A stretch of DNA of 64,000 nt, from assembly GCA_019843655.1 (NCBI GenBank), contig JACDQD010000009.1, forward strand, positions 25,551,580 to 25,615,579, in the 5' to 3' direction. The notes beneath the pieces were generated by a model. It was not told the origin of the DNA and made no database searches. It saw nothing but the letters and a program-made list of their open reading frames with translations. Below, piece after piece: positions 22,589-34,588 of this stretch. Position 1 is the first letter of the stretch. The number at the start of each line of letters is the position of its first letter. Origin of the DNA: Lethocerus indicus (Eukaryota; Arthropoda; Insecta; Hemiptera; Belostomatidae). Made by a program: the position numbers and the translations under genes.

Positions 22589-23371
22589 ATACATATATAC
22601 TGTAGGTTCGTGATGTTTCTGTCTCATCTCTCGGTGCCGTTTTGCTCTTTTTCTAGACCGGTTTCGGCGGCCGCTCGCCCGCATCTTCAGTAGCGCCCTG
22701 TGTTACTGTCACTAACAGTGACACAGCGCTACTGAAGCGGCGGCCGAAACCGGTCTAGAAAAGCAAACCGGGAGGGGGCATCCTCAGGGCGCTACTGAAG
22801 ATGGGAGCGGCAGCCGAAACCGGTCTAGAAAAAGAGCAAACCGGGGAGGGGGCATCCTCAGGGCGCTACTGAAGATGGGGCGAGCGGCGGCCGAAACCGG
22901 TCTAGAAAAAGAGCAAACCGGGGAGGGGGGCATCCTCAGGGCGCTACTGAAGATGGTGAGCGGCAGCCGAAACCGGTCTAGAAAAAGAGCAAACCGGGGA
23001 GGGGGGCATCCTCAGGGCGCTACTGAAGATGGGGCGAGCGGCCGAAAGACCGGTCTAGCGAAAGAGCAAAACGGCAGCGAGAGAGGAGACAGAAACATGA
23101 CCGCTCTCGCCGGTCTATCGCCAGACCGGTTTTCGGCCGCTCGCCCCATCTTTTCTAAGTGTGAGTCAGATTGTCGGAAGGGGGATGATGCGGCGGTTGG
23201 GCGGGTGCTATCCTCGCTACTGAAGATGGGGCGAGCGGCGGCGGCCGCCGAAACCGGTCTAGAAAAAGGGCAAAACCGGCACCGAGAGATGAGACAGAAA
23301 CATCACGAACCAACGGGGTATAATTCCAACCCCTTCGCTGACCACAAAACGGGTATATCAAATACATATAT
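22589..23371 (-). mobile_element. Family A cluster with expanded right arms
   Basis: Short end on the left (ACTGTAGGTTCGTGATG at 22599) and long end on the right (TTCCAACCCCTTCGCTGACC, AAAACGGGTATAT). The ends are bracketed by ATACATATAT at 22589-22598 and 23362-23371. Between them are one left arm, then about five tandem right-arm units of roughly 75-90 bp (each with GGGCGCTACTGAAGATGG and ACCGGTCTAGAAAAAGAGC), then the internal module TAAGTGTGAGTCAGATTG at 23157. The 241-codon frame 22875-23600 is mostly this repeat. Confidence 0.8.
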
Positions 23372-24407
23372 CCCTTGTCTATTTGGGGGTTGTAATTCCC
23401 CAAATTATAGCCGATTTCCTCAGTCAAATCTTGTCCATTTTTGTCCCCCAAATGTTTTGCCGATACAGATGTTCGGATACAGATACATTGTACCTGTAGA
23501 AGATACTACGAATTTTCGTGTAATCGATGCGGTTCACGATTACAGCGAATGTATCATTCAACGTCCAATATATCGATCACTGGAAATGATTAAAACGTGA
23601 ATAATGGTAAGACGAAAAATGGCATGTGAGAGAGCATTTTTCGCAACGATTTTTTGAGCGTTATCAAAACGATTATTTATTATTATTACGCCGATATTAG
23701 AGCGGGGTAGTAATCGGAAGTGAGGAGGAAATTGAACAGGATCGCCATTTGAGCCCCTAATCCAACCCAATCAAAACTATTACTGTGTTAATTAATAATA
23801 AATTTTGTATCGGCCAAAACTGTGAAAATCAGCCGCCCTATTGTATTCTAGAATCTACCCTCGAGAAATCGAAGGGGAAAAATTAATAAAATTCGTTTCG
23901 TACAGAAAATTTTATTTCACCAAATTGCTCTATGTAATGCCGTAATAGTACAACGTTAACAATTAGTTTTGATACCGTTGTATAAAGGTTTAGGGCAATA
24001 TATTACGGTATTAAATTGCAATAATTTGATGGAATTTGTGTCAGTTATTTTCGGTTTGAAATTGTCCAAATTTACGAATTACGATATTGAATAAGGCCAT
24101 TTAATCTGACCGGCGCCGAATTAATTCCTTTTCGCAGGTACACAAATGGTAACAAACAGTGCAACAATCTATCTTGATATTCATCAATATTGATAGCCAA
24201 TATTGATTAATTAAATAGTGTTAGTGAAGCTCAATTTGAACAGGGCTTTGGTTCAGGTGTAGGTAAACGGGAATATCCTATTAAAACCCGACCTTTACGG
24301 GGTGGTTGGGGCCGTTTTGTAGTTTGTAGAAAGGGTTTGTAGCCCCGCCCCCCCCCCCCCCCCAATTTGTTGTGACAGGTATCACAATAGGGACCTTCAC
24401 GCACTCT
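23372..24407. other. Low-copy AT-rich DNA; 16-base C run
   Basis: No gene seen. The continuation of the 22875-23600 frame beyond the element is about 75 codons with no splice support. A run of 16 C lies at 24348-24363. Confidence 0.5.
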
Positions 24408-24755
24408 CTAAGCCACGTTCTTGGGACGTGTCTTCTTCACAATGGGAAAGTTGGACAAATTCGGGTACGTGTCGAAGGGGATTTTTCGGCACTTCCGACA
24501 ATTTCTAAGAATGTCTTGGGCGCAGAAAAATGTTAAATTGACAACAGTTTCCGGACGCACAACGTTTGAACGCAATTCCTCTTCGGTCGGCGTCTCCGTA
24601 TGAAATAGTCGGGAAATTACCGGGCCAATTAATTATATATAAGTCGCGACGACGTTTAATTTTCGGTTAATATTCTCCGGCTCTTTGGCTGGGACATATT
24701 CATTCACTAGCATCGTGTTTGCACTGTCGCCACAGAATACAGATGTAGACGATGT
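24408..24755 (-). pseudogene. Coding-like frame with one internal TAA, unrecognised
   Basis: On the minus strand, 116 codons lie between TGA (24756-24758) and TAG (24408-24410), broken only by TAA at 24633-24635. The upstream part reads SVFCGDSANTMLVNEYVPAK and is charged and balanced. The downstream part includes TETPTEEELRSNVVRPETVV and then NCRKCRKIPF, a close Cys pair. No ATG opens the first part except an internal Met. It could be a decayed gene, two exons with a very short intron, or chance. A 60-codon plus frame (24421-24603) overlaps it. I recognise no family. Confidence 0.3.
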
Positions 24756-26173
24756 TCAGGGCCCGATCCGGCATTATTCGGGGGTTGGGGGTGTGGGGTT
24801 GCGGTCAGATTTCTGCGGACTATAGTCTTGATTATTTGTCAGGGCCAGCCCTATTTAAGGGATGTTCCATTCCTCTCTCTCTCTCTCCCTGTTGGTTCTG
24901 GTGGCACCGCTCTTTTCTACTTTGTAGATGTATTAATAACAAACAACACTTCTTGAGGGTTGTTGCGTATCGTTGGTGTTGGTGTTGGGGGTTGGGGGTT
25001 GGTCGGGCGACGAACGAAGGGCTAAGGAAACAATAGGTCGGCCATGTTGGCTGCTCGTTCATTACGCAGGGAAGCTGATGAGGCCTCGGGGCCCCAGTAA
25101 TGATACACTGTACCACCCCCCCAACAACCACCACCAGCCAGAACCAACCCCCGACGATTCCACCCCCCGGCGGGCCCACCCTTCGCGGGCGCCGAGATAT
25201 TGTTTCCAATCGCAATTTTACACTTAGCACGACCGGAAAGACCGGGTGAATACAAATGAGAGCGTAGCGAAGGGCCCCCCACTCCTCCCTTCGGCGGTTG
25301 GGGTAGGGTTAGGCCCGCCTCCCCCAAAAATATTAAAACCGCCGGTATATTCCAGTCACCGGCATACCGGAGAACCGAATCTTTGATGCTCCAGAAAAGG
25401 GGTCGGAGAACCCTCCGGGGGTGGGTGTGTGTGTGTGTGTATTTTCTCATTTCTCCGCCCATAAAAGGTTGGCCCGACCCTCTAAATTAATTGAAAACAA
25501 CGCCTTCAAAACCCAACCCTGGAAACTGTCCGTGTCGGAAGAGACGTGAAAATAATCAAAGTCGACTTACAGCTTTTGTATTTCACCCCATCTATTGTAA
25601 AAATACATGTATATATATACAAGTCATGGGCCGACAGAGAAGTCCCCCGCAAGGATTGAGATTCCATAACAATAACATAGAAGATTCGACAAAGCTCTTT
25701 CCGTAATAATGAGTTACCGTCGCGTTACATTTTACCGGATGGATACATTATAAATAACCGAAATTTATTATTTCGGACACTCTGTCCGATGTGAGATAAA
25801 TACACGATATCTACGGTATTAGAAACCCCTCGCAGAGAGACCCCAAAAAAAGCTATTCTAAACTGCATTAATTGCACTCCCCTTTTGGAAGCCGCCCCCG
25901 TACCATTTGCCACCTTTAAAGGTAATTTTTTCCCAATTTTTGAACTATAACATTGTTGATTGTTGTTTCGATAATGCTACTGAGGCTTGCAGCGTCATTT
26001 CAGCGTGTCTCACGCAGTATTTCGCGAAACAATTCCGCATTACATTTCTATTTCACCGAAACCGATTTCTTCCAACTGCCGTTACGCGGGTTAACGTCTA
26101 ATACTTGTTGGCCGGCTTTCAATACTTTATTTCGTTGGACAAAGCTCGTAATTCGGCTCGAAAACTTATACAG

Positions 26174-26176
<3 letters not shown>
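24756..26176. other. Low-copy DNA with GC-rich middle
   Basis: Frames of 84-146 codons overlap on both strands at 24750-25460. They follow from GC-rich, GGGTTGGGGG-type sequence and (GT)n at 25427-25440. No splice-supported gene. 25460-26176 is AT-rich and featureless. Confidence 0.4.

Positions 26177-26243
<67 letters not shown>
26177..26243. repeat. (GA)n microsatellite
   Basis: About 67 bases of pure AG/GA repeat. Confidence 0.95.
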
Positions 26244-26244
<1 letters not shown>

Positions 26245-26339
26245 GAATTCGCCATTGACGTAAAAGGCGAGCGCGGAAAATAAATCCAACGGTAAATAAA
26301 AAGAGTGTATTACATAGAGCATGATTTAAGCCGTGTATT

Positions 26340-27700
26340 CGGAGAGGGCGGCGTCATAATTGGAGAAATTCGAGCGTCTCAAATGGGCGCCCCCCCCCGC
26401 CCCCGCCGCCGCCCCCCGCCGCCGCGGCGCGCAATTTCAGCGCGCTCGGAAAATTCATTTTGCCCCCAGTAAAAAGGACCACTTCATTAGGGAGGGAAAT
26501 CGCGGCGGCGGTGGTTGTGGACCGGCCCTCTACTATGGGGAGAGATAAAAATTGTATTAAACCGTCGGCGGCGGCGGCGGTGGAGGCGGTGGAGGCGGCG
26601 GAGGCGGCGGTGAGGGACGGGGTAAGACGCGCCTACCGCGCCCCCCCTCACTCAAGAGCCTAACGACGTATTATATTTGATTCGGAACCCGTAAAAATAA
26701 TTGAATTTGGGGCCCCCATCCCCCACCCCGGTCACACGACAGAGAGCAATTTGAGACCGAGGGTGGAGCCTTGAAAAGGATTTAAAATTACTCGAGGGTG
26801 GCCCCCCCCCTACTCCCCGTCCACCGCTTCCCTTCGGGGATGAAGGTCGTTATGCATAAGCGATCGACGCCCACAATCCTCTCCTCTACTTCTACTTCTT
26901 CTTCTCAACGGTCTAAAATGGCGGCCACTCTATAGAGATAGGCGCCATTTCTCAGCCGACGACGGGGAAAAAAACTATCCGGCCCCAGTTAAATTCGCAC
27001 GGTTGAATTCGTTTTCGAGCGATCGCTCGAAACGTGGCCCAATGTCCGCCGTTTCGGCCCTTCGCCCCTTTTTTATTATTTATCCGAACGGGGGCCGCCC
27101 CACCCCCATCACCATTAAGCTGTCCTCAATAAGGGCGCGCCCATTTATTTTATTTCGTAATTTTTCAAAACAACATTTCGCCCCCGGTTAGGCCAATAAC
27201 AGCCCCCCCGCGAACACTATCAATAGCGGATTTACTTTTAAATATTCGCCGTGAAATCTCCAGTTTCTCACTCCATATATATAGAGCCGATAAAGTCAAT
27301 TTACGTCAATTAACGTGAGAGTTCGATCAACAACCGGTATTACGCGTGCATCCCAAAACTGCGTAACTGTAGTTATAATTTAATTGACAAAACTGTGAAG
27401 GGGCCACTTAGACACGCTTAGTTACGAGGGGGGGGGTGGGAATTTTTCTGGGAGCGCGTTTAATTAATTTTTTTTTTCCCCGGTCAATTCAAGATATATA
27501 TATTCCAAAGTGAAGAGGGCCGTATACAGGCGAAAAAAAATGGTTGAGAAGTAATTACTGCTTTCAGAAGGGTAGAAGGGGAGGGGGTGAGGGGAGATTC
27601 AGAAAGAGGGATGGATGGATGGTAATAGGGCCGGACGCCATTTTTCCACTAGTCGACGACGCCATATTCGAATTACCATATTAAAAATCATTATATACAC
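26340..27700. promoter_or_regulatory. CpG-rich island, possible promoter
   Basis: GC- and CpG-rich stretch with CCG/CGG runs (26392-26430, 26565-26612). It contains YY1-like motifs in both orientations: AAAATGGCGGCC at 26915, GCGCCATTT at 26942, GACGCCATTTTT at 27634 and GACGCCATATT at 27657. YY1-type sites near transcription starts are known from animals. No TATA box or start site can be assigned, so the promoter role is inference. Confidence 0.3.
26535..26621 (+). CDS. Possible alanine-rich first coding exon
   Basis: ATG at 26535 followed by G at +4. It opens MGRDKNCIKPSAAAAVEAVE, continues with A/E repeats, and ends at GGG|GTAAGA (26622), a good donor consensus. It lies in the CpG island. 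The GCG/GAG repeat could equally be a non-coding trinucleotide tract, and no partner exon was found. Confidence 0.18.
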
Positions 27701-28419
27701 GACAACAATGACAGAAGGAATAATAACTTGACGGGGGACGACAAAAGGGACTATTAGTGGTTTCCCCAACAATCTAATCGGCGATGGCGGGGGTTGGGGT
27801 GGGGAGGGGCCCCGGCGACATTTCTAAAAATCGATATTTATGAATAAATGAATGGACGAAACGAGCATCTGGCCCGGCCCTAAAGAAAATGGAATACGCT
27901 CTTAGGCCCCGATATATATATATATATATCACCGGAGCATTGTCCCCCGTCACAGCCGTTATTGGACAATTATCCGTTTTAATTACGCCGGAAATTTCAG
28001 CCGAGCCATAATAATTTCAGCTGTTTATTTCTCACATCAACCCCCTTCTCACCCCGCTCATCTGGCCAACCTGTCAAAACAACAATCCCCCTCCCTCAAC
28101 CTTCACCCCTTCATCCCAGAGAGGGCTAACGGTCACAAATCTCCATTTTATCACTTTAAAATTCCCCCACCCCGGAACTAGGCTGGATACGTACAACGTC
28201 TTTATAAATTCATCATCATTGACCTCTGTACGGGTTTTTTTTATATATTTTTCGAGCGGTTAAGAGTATTATATAATAGTATCCAACTATAGCGTCGAGG
28301 AGTCGGGGGTCTCGTCCACAGTCAAATTCACAAGACTTCACCATCCCTTGCTAAGCTTCACCGACCGTAAAGCTAAGCGTCAATTATCCTATTGTATTCT
28401 TTAGATTATTATTACTATA
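27701..28419. other. Low-copy DNA, no gene seen
   Basis: AT/GC-mixed sequence with a short TA run at 27911-27928 and C-rich patches at 28040-28180. Nothing supportable. Confidence 0.5.
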
Positions 28420-28852
28420 TAGAGAGGGTCCAAAAAAAATGTATCCACAAGTACATAACTTGCAAACTGATTGACGGATTTGTGTCCCATTTCTGGTAGT
28501 GTTGTAGTTACAAGCGTTGTATCGTCAGTTGTACCCCGTTGTACTCGAATAGACGTGGCGCAAGGCTTTAGAATTGGACGAAAGGAAGAGTCAGTTTTCG
28601 AAGCGGTATTTCAAGTACATTGAACGAAGTTCAAAACGGCAATGGGCGAAAACAGAGCCAAATATCCGACTGAAAACTTTGTGCAGTCAGTAGTCGGTGT
28701 TAACGGCGGCAACACCTACAGTTATATATATATATCTTTAAGTCGGACTTTAAGCTACAGTTTCACCGAAAATTAGAGACGACTCAGTCAATCAGTTTTC
28801 AAGTTATGTACCGTTAAACGGTGGATACATTTTTGGACCACTCTCTACAAGT
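28420..28852 (+). mobile_element. Mariner derivative with decayed coding remnant
   Basis: TIRs GAGGGTCCAAAAAAAATG / ATACATTTTTGGACCACTC with inner CATAACTTGCAAACTGATTG / CAATCAGTTTTCAAGTTATG. The plus strand keeps TGTGCAGTCAGTAGTCGGTG and GTTAACGGCGGCAACACCTA, corresponding to the transposase C-terminal region seen in other copies but broken by stops. Same family as 2575-3096. Confidence 0.75.
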
Positions 28853-28980
28853 GTATATAAACTAAAAAATTTTTTTTTTTTTGCGGCGGACGAACCATTT
28901 ATTTATCGGAATTAGTATCTCGAACAGTTTATTATCTCGAACGACAACAGTCGGCTTTCAGCGCGGTACCGTCTCGTACC

Positions 28981-29827
28981 GCAACCGCTCAATATTTCGG
29001 CAATAAAATTGCTATTTTCAGCCGGTTCCAATATAAGATTTAGGCGAATTTGACCGATTGAAAGAGACTCAACGCTAAAATGTTTATACACATTTAAATA
29101 CGCATATACATATCCATATACCAGTAACTCGATCAACGACGACCAACGGACTTTCTCGCACTTCGCCTCAAGCCGCGACACCAAATTGAGCAATTAATAT
29201 CCTCATTTCAGTCTCTAAATGTTGTGTCCAAATTTTAATCTCTATCAATATCAGCGCTACGTTTAAACTGATATTTTTAACTGTATTTTCGAAGCAGTTT
29301 ATGAAAGGGAAAGGATACAATTTTCGGTAGATGTGGCGGATCGCCGTGGGCCGACTGAAAAGAACAGATCTAAATCGTAAATTTGGACTTTTGAGACAAC
29401 TCTATTTTCAGAAAAGGACATAAAAACTGACAATTGTCAACAAACTGACAATATATATAAAGCTATACTAAAACCGACAGAACTATGCTGGGTTCCGCCA
29501 AGAAATCCGACATCGCTCGCATCCAAACGTTCCGGTAAAAAGTCCTTCCAGTACCACCCTTAATGCTCCCCCCGGGTATGTTTCTAACCGAAAATCCATA
29601 ATGACCTCTCAACATACCCATATAGTCGATGGAGTCCCTTAAATTACATTCAAAGAAAAAAAAAAAGACAGAAAGTTGTGGGGGCTTAACCGGGCGGCCT
29701 TATCCATAAGTGAGATTCTTTCAATGAGTGGCTTTCGGCTCTAAAAATGAAATACATGAGGGGCGAGAGGCAGGAATAAGGGATGAGGCGGAGGGAGGAG
29801 GGGATGATAACGCCATCCCCCATCCCC
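28981..29827 (-). repeat. Large inverted-repeat arm, right (pairs with 21174-22032)
   Basis: 847 bp, reverse complement of the left arm, starting GCAACCGCTCAATATTTCGG and ending GATAACGCCATCCCCCATCC. The spacer between arms is about 6.9 kb. It includes an inverted family D segment at 29480-29660. Confidence 0.92.
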
Positions 29828-32800
29828 CCACCCCCCCCGGGATATTAAATATTTCGTCGAGTCAGTCGATTTTTCAAGTAGTTTCAGATCCGCCTTGTTA
29901 GCAAGTGGAGACACTCAGCTTACAATCTATTCGGAAAATCTGCAGCCCCAAGCAGGGTTAATTGTTAAATTCAAATTCAGACTAACCCCCAGCACCCCAC
30001 AACACCAACCCCCCTACAACTTCCCTTCGGCTAAACGGGATATTTTTTTTAAACTCGATATAAAAAAAAAATAGAAACCTAACTTGGCCGAATTGAGAAA
30101 TATACAGTTGTAATATGATTACACTAAACGACCAGTCATAAATTAATAAATATAATTTATTCGGATGAAAATTTATGGCGTCGATTCAATCCGAGAACAA
30201 CCGACTGAAACGATAGGGAGAATTTTCAAATAAATTATATAAGCGATATTTATCAGCTAAACAATAAAAGTGTGCCATGTAACTTTATTATTCGCGGTAT
30301 TTTTATTACAAAAATCAAAAAAAAAAGGTTCAATTTGCATCTGGGGCAAATAAAGATCGGTTTTAATATATTTCCCGTTCCGTAGAGTCACGAGGAAATT
30401 AAATCGAATAATAGGAAAAGTCCTGGAGAAAGTGCTGGAGCGCATTGCAAAAATTTTTTTTTTTTAAAAAAACTCAAACTGTGCTCAACTGAATAAGGTC
30501 TATAGTCGGATATACAGGATAAGAGATGTAGAACCGTTCGATTGAGTTTAATGTACAGTATAAATAAAATATTAAAAATTGTACAGAAGGGAACCGTGAA
30601 TATTCGCAATATTATGTTCGTCCTTTCACAGTTTCCGCGATAATTATTCTCAGTCAAGGACTTGATGTGCGCTGTAAACCTCCAAAAGGGGGGGAGAACA
30701 ATAAAATTGAGGAATTGAGGATTATAAGAAAAAGTTCCGAAAGTTGGAACCGATCCTGGGATTTGGCCCGAGGGTATTTTAACTGATCCATGAATCGTCA
30801 AACGAAGTCGGAAATGGACTTACAAATATCCCGAATTCTACTTTAGCCGGTGGATAATTGAGTTGTTGAGATAAGTCTTCAAAGCCACATTGGATTTAGA
30901 CGAAAAATAACATTTTTCGAATGCCCTTAATGCATTATCCTTTACTGTCCTGTTCACAATTTCGGCACTGTGTATATTTGTTCATATTTTGACATTTTTA
31001 GAACAGATCCTTCATTTTAAAAGATCAGGAATCCTAGTGTAGATTCCGGAGGTTTAGGTCCGGTCTGAAAATGGACAGTTGGAATTAAGTTGGAAAAAAA
31101 ATATAAACGGTCAACGTGAAGGGCCGCCGGGCCCTACGTCATCTCAAGTGGCAACCCGAATCCTACTTCAGTTTCTTACCTGAGGCAAATCTTCCTTTTT
31201 TTTTTAAGCAATTATCCTGACTTTAGTCAATTCCAGAAGAATCGTCGGTCATCCTGCGGCCGTCGCTTCTGTTAAAAAAATATATATTTATATACAGGTA
31301 AAACAATTTAATCTGAATTTCCACAGTAATTGCCCGTTATCTGCATAAATCGTACCATAATAGCCAATATTAGGGATTCACACAATACTAAGATATATTC
31401 CTCTAAAACAACCCCCGTTTACTTTTATTTTTATTAGAATTTTTTTGAGAATTTAATTTACGAAAATAAACCCAGTTGAGATTAGTCGAACGCAAATCAA
31501 TAATTTCCCAAGTTTTTGGCCCAAATTATTATTACACCAAACGACGATATATTGTCGTTGTCTTATTAAAAAAAAATTACAATTGGAAAAACACTGGGGA
31601 AGGGCTTTACGGAAAGACGTAAAGTTTAGAAATTTCGACGATAGCCGAATCTGCGTGATAATGAAATGAATAATAACTGAAAAAAAAATAGAAAATGTAC
31701 TTAAAAATACGACCCAATTAAAGGAAATGTCGTGTCGTAGAGATAAAACGCTAAATAAACCCCCCCGATAAGCCCCCGACGGACCGAAATTCAAGGGACG
31801 CTTTTGGATGACAGGCAGCGTTAAATATTTGGTCTTTCCTAATAATAAAAATATTCGCAATGACTCAGTAATAAAAATTATCGAAACGACGTAATTATAT
31901 TATCGATCGGCTGGCTTCAAAGCGTCCCTCCGTTTCGTAAGCGATTTATTCGGTAAAATTTGAGCCCCTTCGATTCTTCTCAGCGTGGATTTGAGACGGC
32001 GTCGACGAGGGGATGCTTCGTTTTACGGATTCTCTCCCCGGCACGGTATTTTACCGGTATTTTATGCGCGAAAGCGCGTACCGAAGCCGGCGATAGTATA
32101 ACGATAATGGGATACACGAAACGTTATAAATTCGCGGCGCGTTCTCCTCCTCCTCCTCCTCCTTTTCATTTGGGGTTGGGTTGGGGGTGGTGTCCCTGTT
32201 CTCGTTAAAATTTCTGGAGAGGTTCCTGGAGGAGAGTTTGAGTGATACATTGAGAAGTGAGGGGCATATCAGTGATAACTGATATGGGGTGGGGGTGGTG
32301 ACGATGGGGGCGGCGGTTGTGGGGCGGGGCGGGGCCTAGCGGCGTCATCATTGGACGTCGTTAGGCGCTCCGCCCCGGCTTCTCCACCCTTCTGCCGCCT
32401 CCCACCCCACCCCTAATGGATATACTGCCACCCTACCCCCGCCCCGGACACTCCCTATTACTTTTTTTTTTTTAACCCGGATCCCGCCTCGGTTTCATAT
32501 TCTCATAAACCACTCTCGCGCAACTGCATTTTCTCGATGACGCGACGACTGTTCGGAAGGGTTCGCAGGGGGGAAAGGGGCGACTTCGAAAAACCGACGT
32601 TACGTTTCGGACATTTATAGATTTTTTTCTATATTTTACGCCCTTCTCACCCCCCCTTTTCGCCGGGCGGGGGCCCAGAAATACTACTAGGACGACGCGT
32701 AAAACGGTGTCCGTCGATTATGTCACGAAATGGAGCTACATATCCGCCTTTTTCCCCCAATATTCTTGGAATATTTTCACGTGACCGGTAATCGCCCATC

Positions 32801-33150
32801 GATCACTCTTCAATTATCGACACAGCGGAAAATCGATACATTTCGGTCGCTGTTGTCCGAGTCAATTTTCGGCCGAAAGAATTAGTCGAAGAACTTCCTG
32901 ATATTGACGCTGAAATGATTTTCGTCGAAATTTCGACGAAAATTTTCGTGACCGAATTGCGCGCCCTCCAAAAAAAAATTGTCGCAATTCGATGTCGCTA
33001 TTTTCGGAGTTTTGAATATTACCTTCAGTTCAGAATCTGACTGAATTCTTCCGTATCGTCGCAGATTATATTCAGTCAATTCGCCGTTAAAAAATTTACG
33101 AATTTTACGGAATTCGATTATTTGAAAAAATATCCGGGCCCGAGATACGA
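29828..33150. other. Low-copy, mostly AT-rich DNA, no gene called
   Basis: The two longest non-repetitive minus frames are here (30388-30801, 137 codons; 31453-31860, 135 codons). At this base composition one or two frames of that length are expected by chance in 64 kb, and I see no domains. A GC-rich patch at 32140-32450 contains CTCC repeats and G runs. Confidence 0.45.
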
Positions 33151-33173
33151 AAATTGCGCCAAACTAATGGACG

Positions 33174-33209
33174 GCGCCGAAAGGGCGCTGTTCGCCACGG
33201 AAGGGTTAA
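33174..33209 (-). mobile_element. piggyBac-like terminal sequence with hairpin, inverted
   Basis: Read on the minus strand: TTAA, CCCTTCCGTGGCGAACAGCG, then a GCGCC-CTTTC-GGCGC hairpin. It shares GGCGAACAGCGCC with the terminus at 9710-9745 and keeps the stem while changing the loop. The partner end is not seen. Confidence 0.5.
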
Positions 33210-33737
33210 TATTTTAAATTAATTCTATTCTTCCCCATTTCTATATTCTACCCTTAACTGGAATGTAGTCGACGGGACTCCCAAGGAAATGCGTGAAAAC
33301 CCTTGAAAAGTTGGCTGGAAAATAATCGTTTCTTCTATTTCTAGTTCTGGGGTAGAATCGCTATTTTTTTTTTATTTGAGCCAGAACCGATATTATCGCG
33401 TGGTCGATGTTGAAATTGTCCCAACTGAAACTGTATAATAGAAAGGGTGAAAATTGAAATTTCTCCACCGTACACCGACTTAACAGTGATTGGGACGGCA
33501 TCGATATCGAACTAATGGAATTACATTGTCCCCGTCCATTGAAATAGTAATTGTAATAATAAAATAGCCCCATATTTAGTGAAATACGCCCAGTCCAACC
33601 ACCGACCCACCGGAACAAAACTACACCCCTTGCGGGTCGTCCAACAACTCTTCAGTTAAGTAATAGGAAATCGTTTTCTGAAGCGTTGTCGGTAACACTT
33701 TACATGTTGGGAATAGCCTACCCCAAAGCTACCGCGG

Positions 33738-33773
33738 CTCTCTCTCTCTCTCTCTCTCTCTCCTCTCTCTCTC
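33738..33773. repeat. (CT)n microsatellite
   Basis: CT repeat with one TCC interruption. Confidence 0.9.
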
Positions 33774-33888
33774 AACCCCCGTCTTAGCGTTTAAAGAAGA
33801 AACACATTTCTTGGCACCGTCTGAAACCTCCGGCGGGCGTGCGGTGTGAAACGGAAGGGTCGTCTATAAAAGGGCGGTATAAATTTGT

Positions 33889-34230
33889 TTATACAACGGA
33901 TTGTGTCGAGTGGTCTCTGTCGGCGACGGGACCCCGTATAATGGGGGGGGGGGGTGAGATTTGAGATGACGAGAGGTGGCCGGCCGGTCGGTTGTTGAGG
34001 GTTGTCGGAGGGTGACAGTTGTCGCCCGTCGGTTTGACAAGGGTACTGTTGCACCCTCTCTCTCTCTCTCTCCCATATCCATGTATGTATTGACGATGTA
34101 TCTGACCGGCAAGGGAAGAAGGGGGTGGTTCTTCTTTCACCACTCCTCCGGTTACATCGGCTCCAGGAACGTCGTAAATAGATGAATACTTGTAACAACA
34201 AATGTATCTCGTCTCATCTGCCCGTCCCAT
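33889..34230 (-). CDS. Possible coding frame, proline/serine-rich
   Basis: 113 codons from ATG at 34228-34230. It includes TGGVVKEEPPPSSLAGQIHR (VKEE fits a sumoylation-type motif), then RERER from a GA run, then a P/S/H-rich tail. A second 136-codon minus frame (33791-34201) and an 82-codon one overlap it, so frame choice is uncertain. No domain recognised. Confidence 0.2.
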   Translation of the reverse strand: MGRADETRYICCYKYSSIYDVPGADVTGGVVKEEPPPSSLAGQIHRQYIHGYGRERERGCNSTLVKPTGDNCHPPTTLNNRPAGHLSSSQISPPPPIIRGPVADRDHSTQSVV

Positions 34231-34588
34231 TTCACCATTGTCCGTGCTTATTTTTTTTGAATGGGCCGGGGGTGGGGTGGGGGTTGGTGTTCAGGACGAG
34301 TATTCCCATCCCATCAGTGTTGGGCCGACGGATATTCCTATCTTAGGGCCCATTCTTCTTTTTCCCTCCGATTTGCACGGGGGCTTTTACATTATACACC
34401 GAAACCTTTGACTTTGACAACCCTCCGGTTCTTCGCCCCCCTCCCCCGGAAAATATCCAGTCTTCTATTACGCCAAGTAGACAATGTCGAGAGAAATACT
34501 TTTCCGATTTCCGTACACCTAAACCGAGCTGAAATTTCCGCCCTACGTACTCTCTACGCCCCGATTCTTCTTGGAGTAATCTTATATA

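Noticed and set aside
22875..23600. 241-codon frame, the longest in the window
   Set aside because: The first two-thirds are tandem family A right arms with GATEDG-type peptides that recur in other copies. The rest lacks support.
24750..25462. Overlapping frames of 84-146 codons
   Set aside because: Open on both strands at once because of G/C-run composition. No frame has a clear start, splice site or domain.
30388..31860. Two minus frames of 137 and 135 codons in low-copy DNA
   Set aside because: At this base composition one or two frames this long are expected by chance in six frames of 64 kb. No domain, splice or codon signal.
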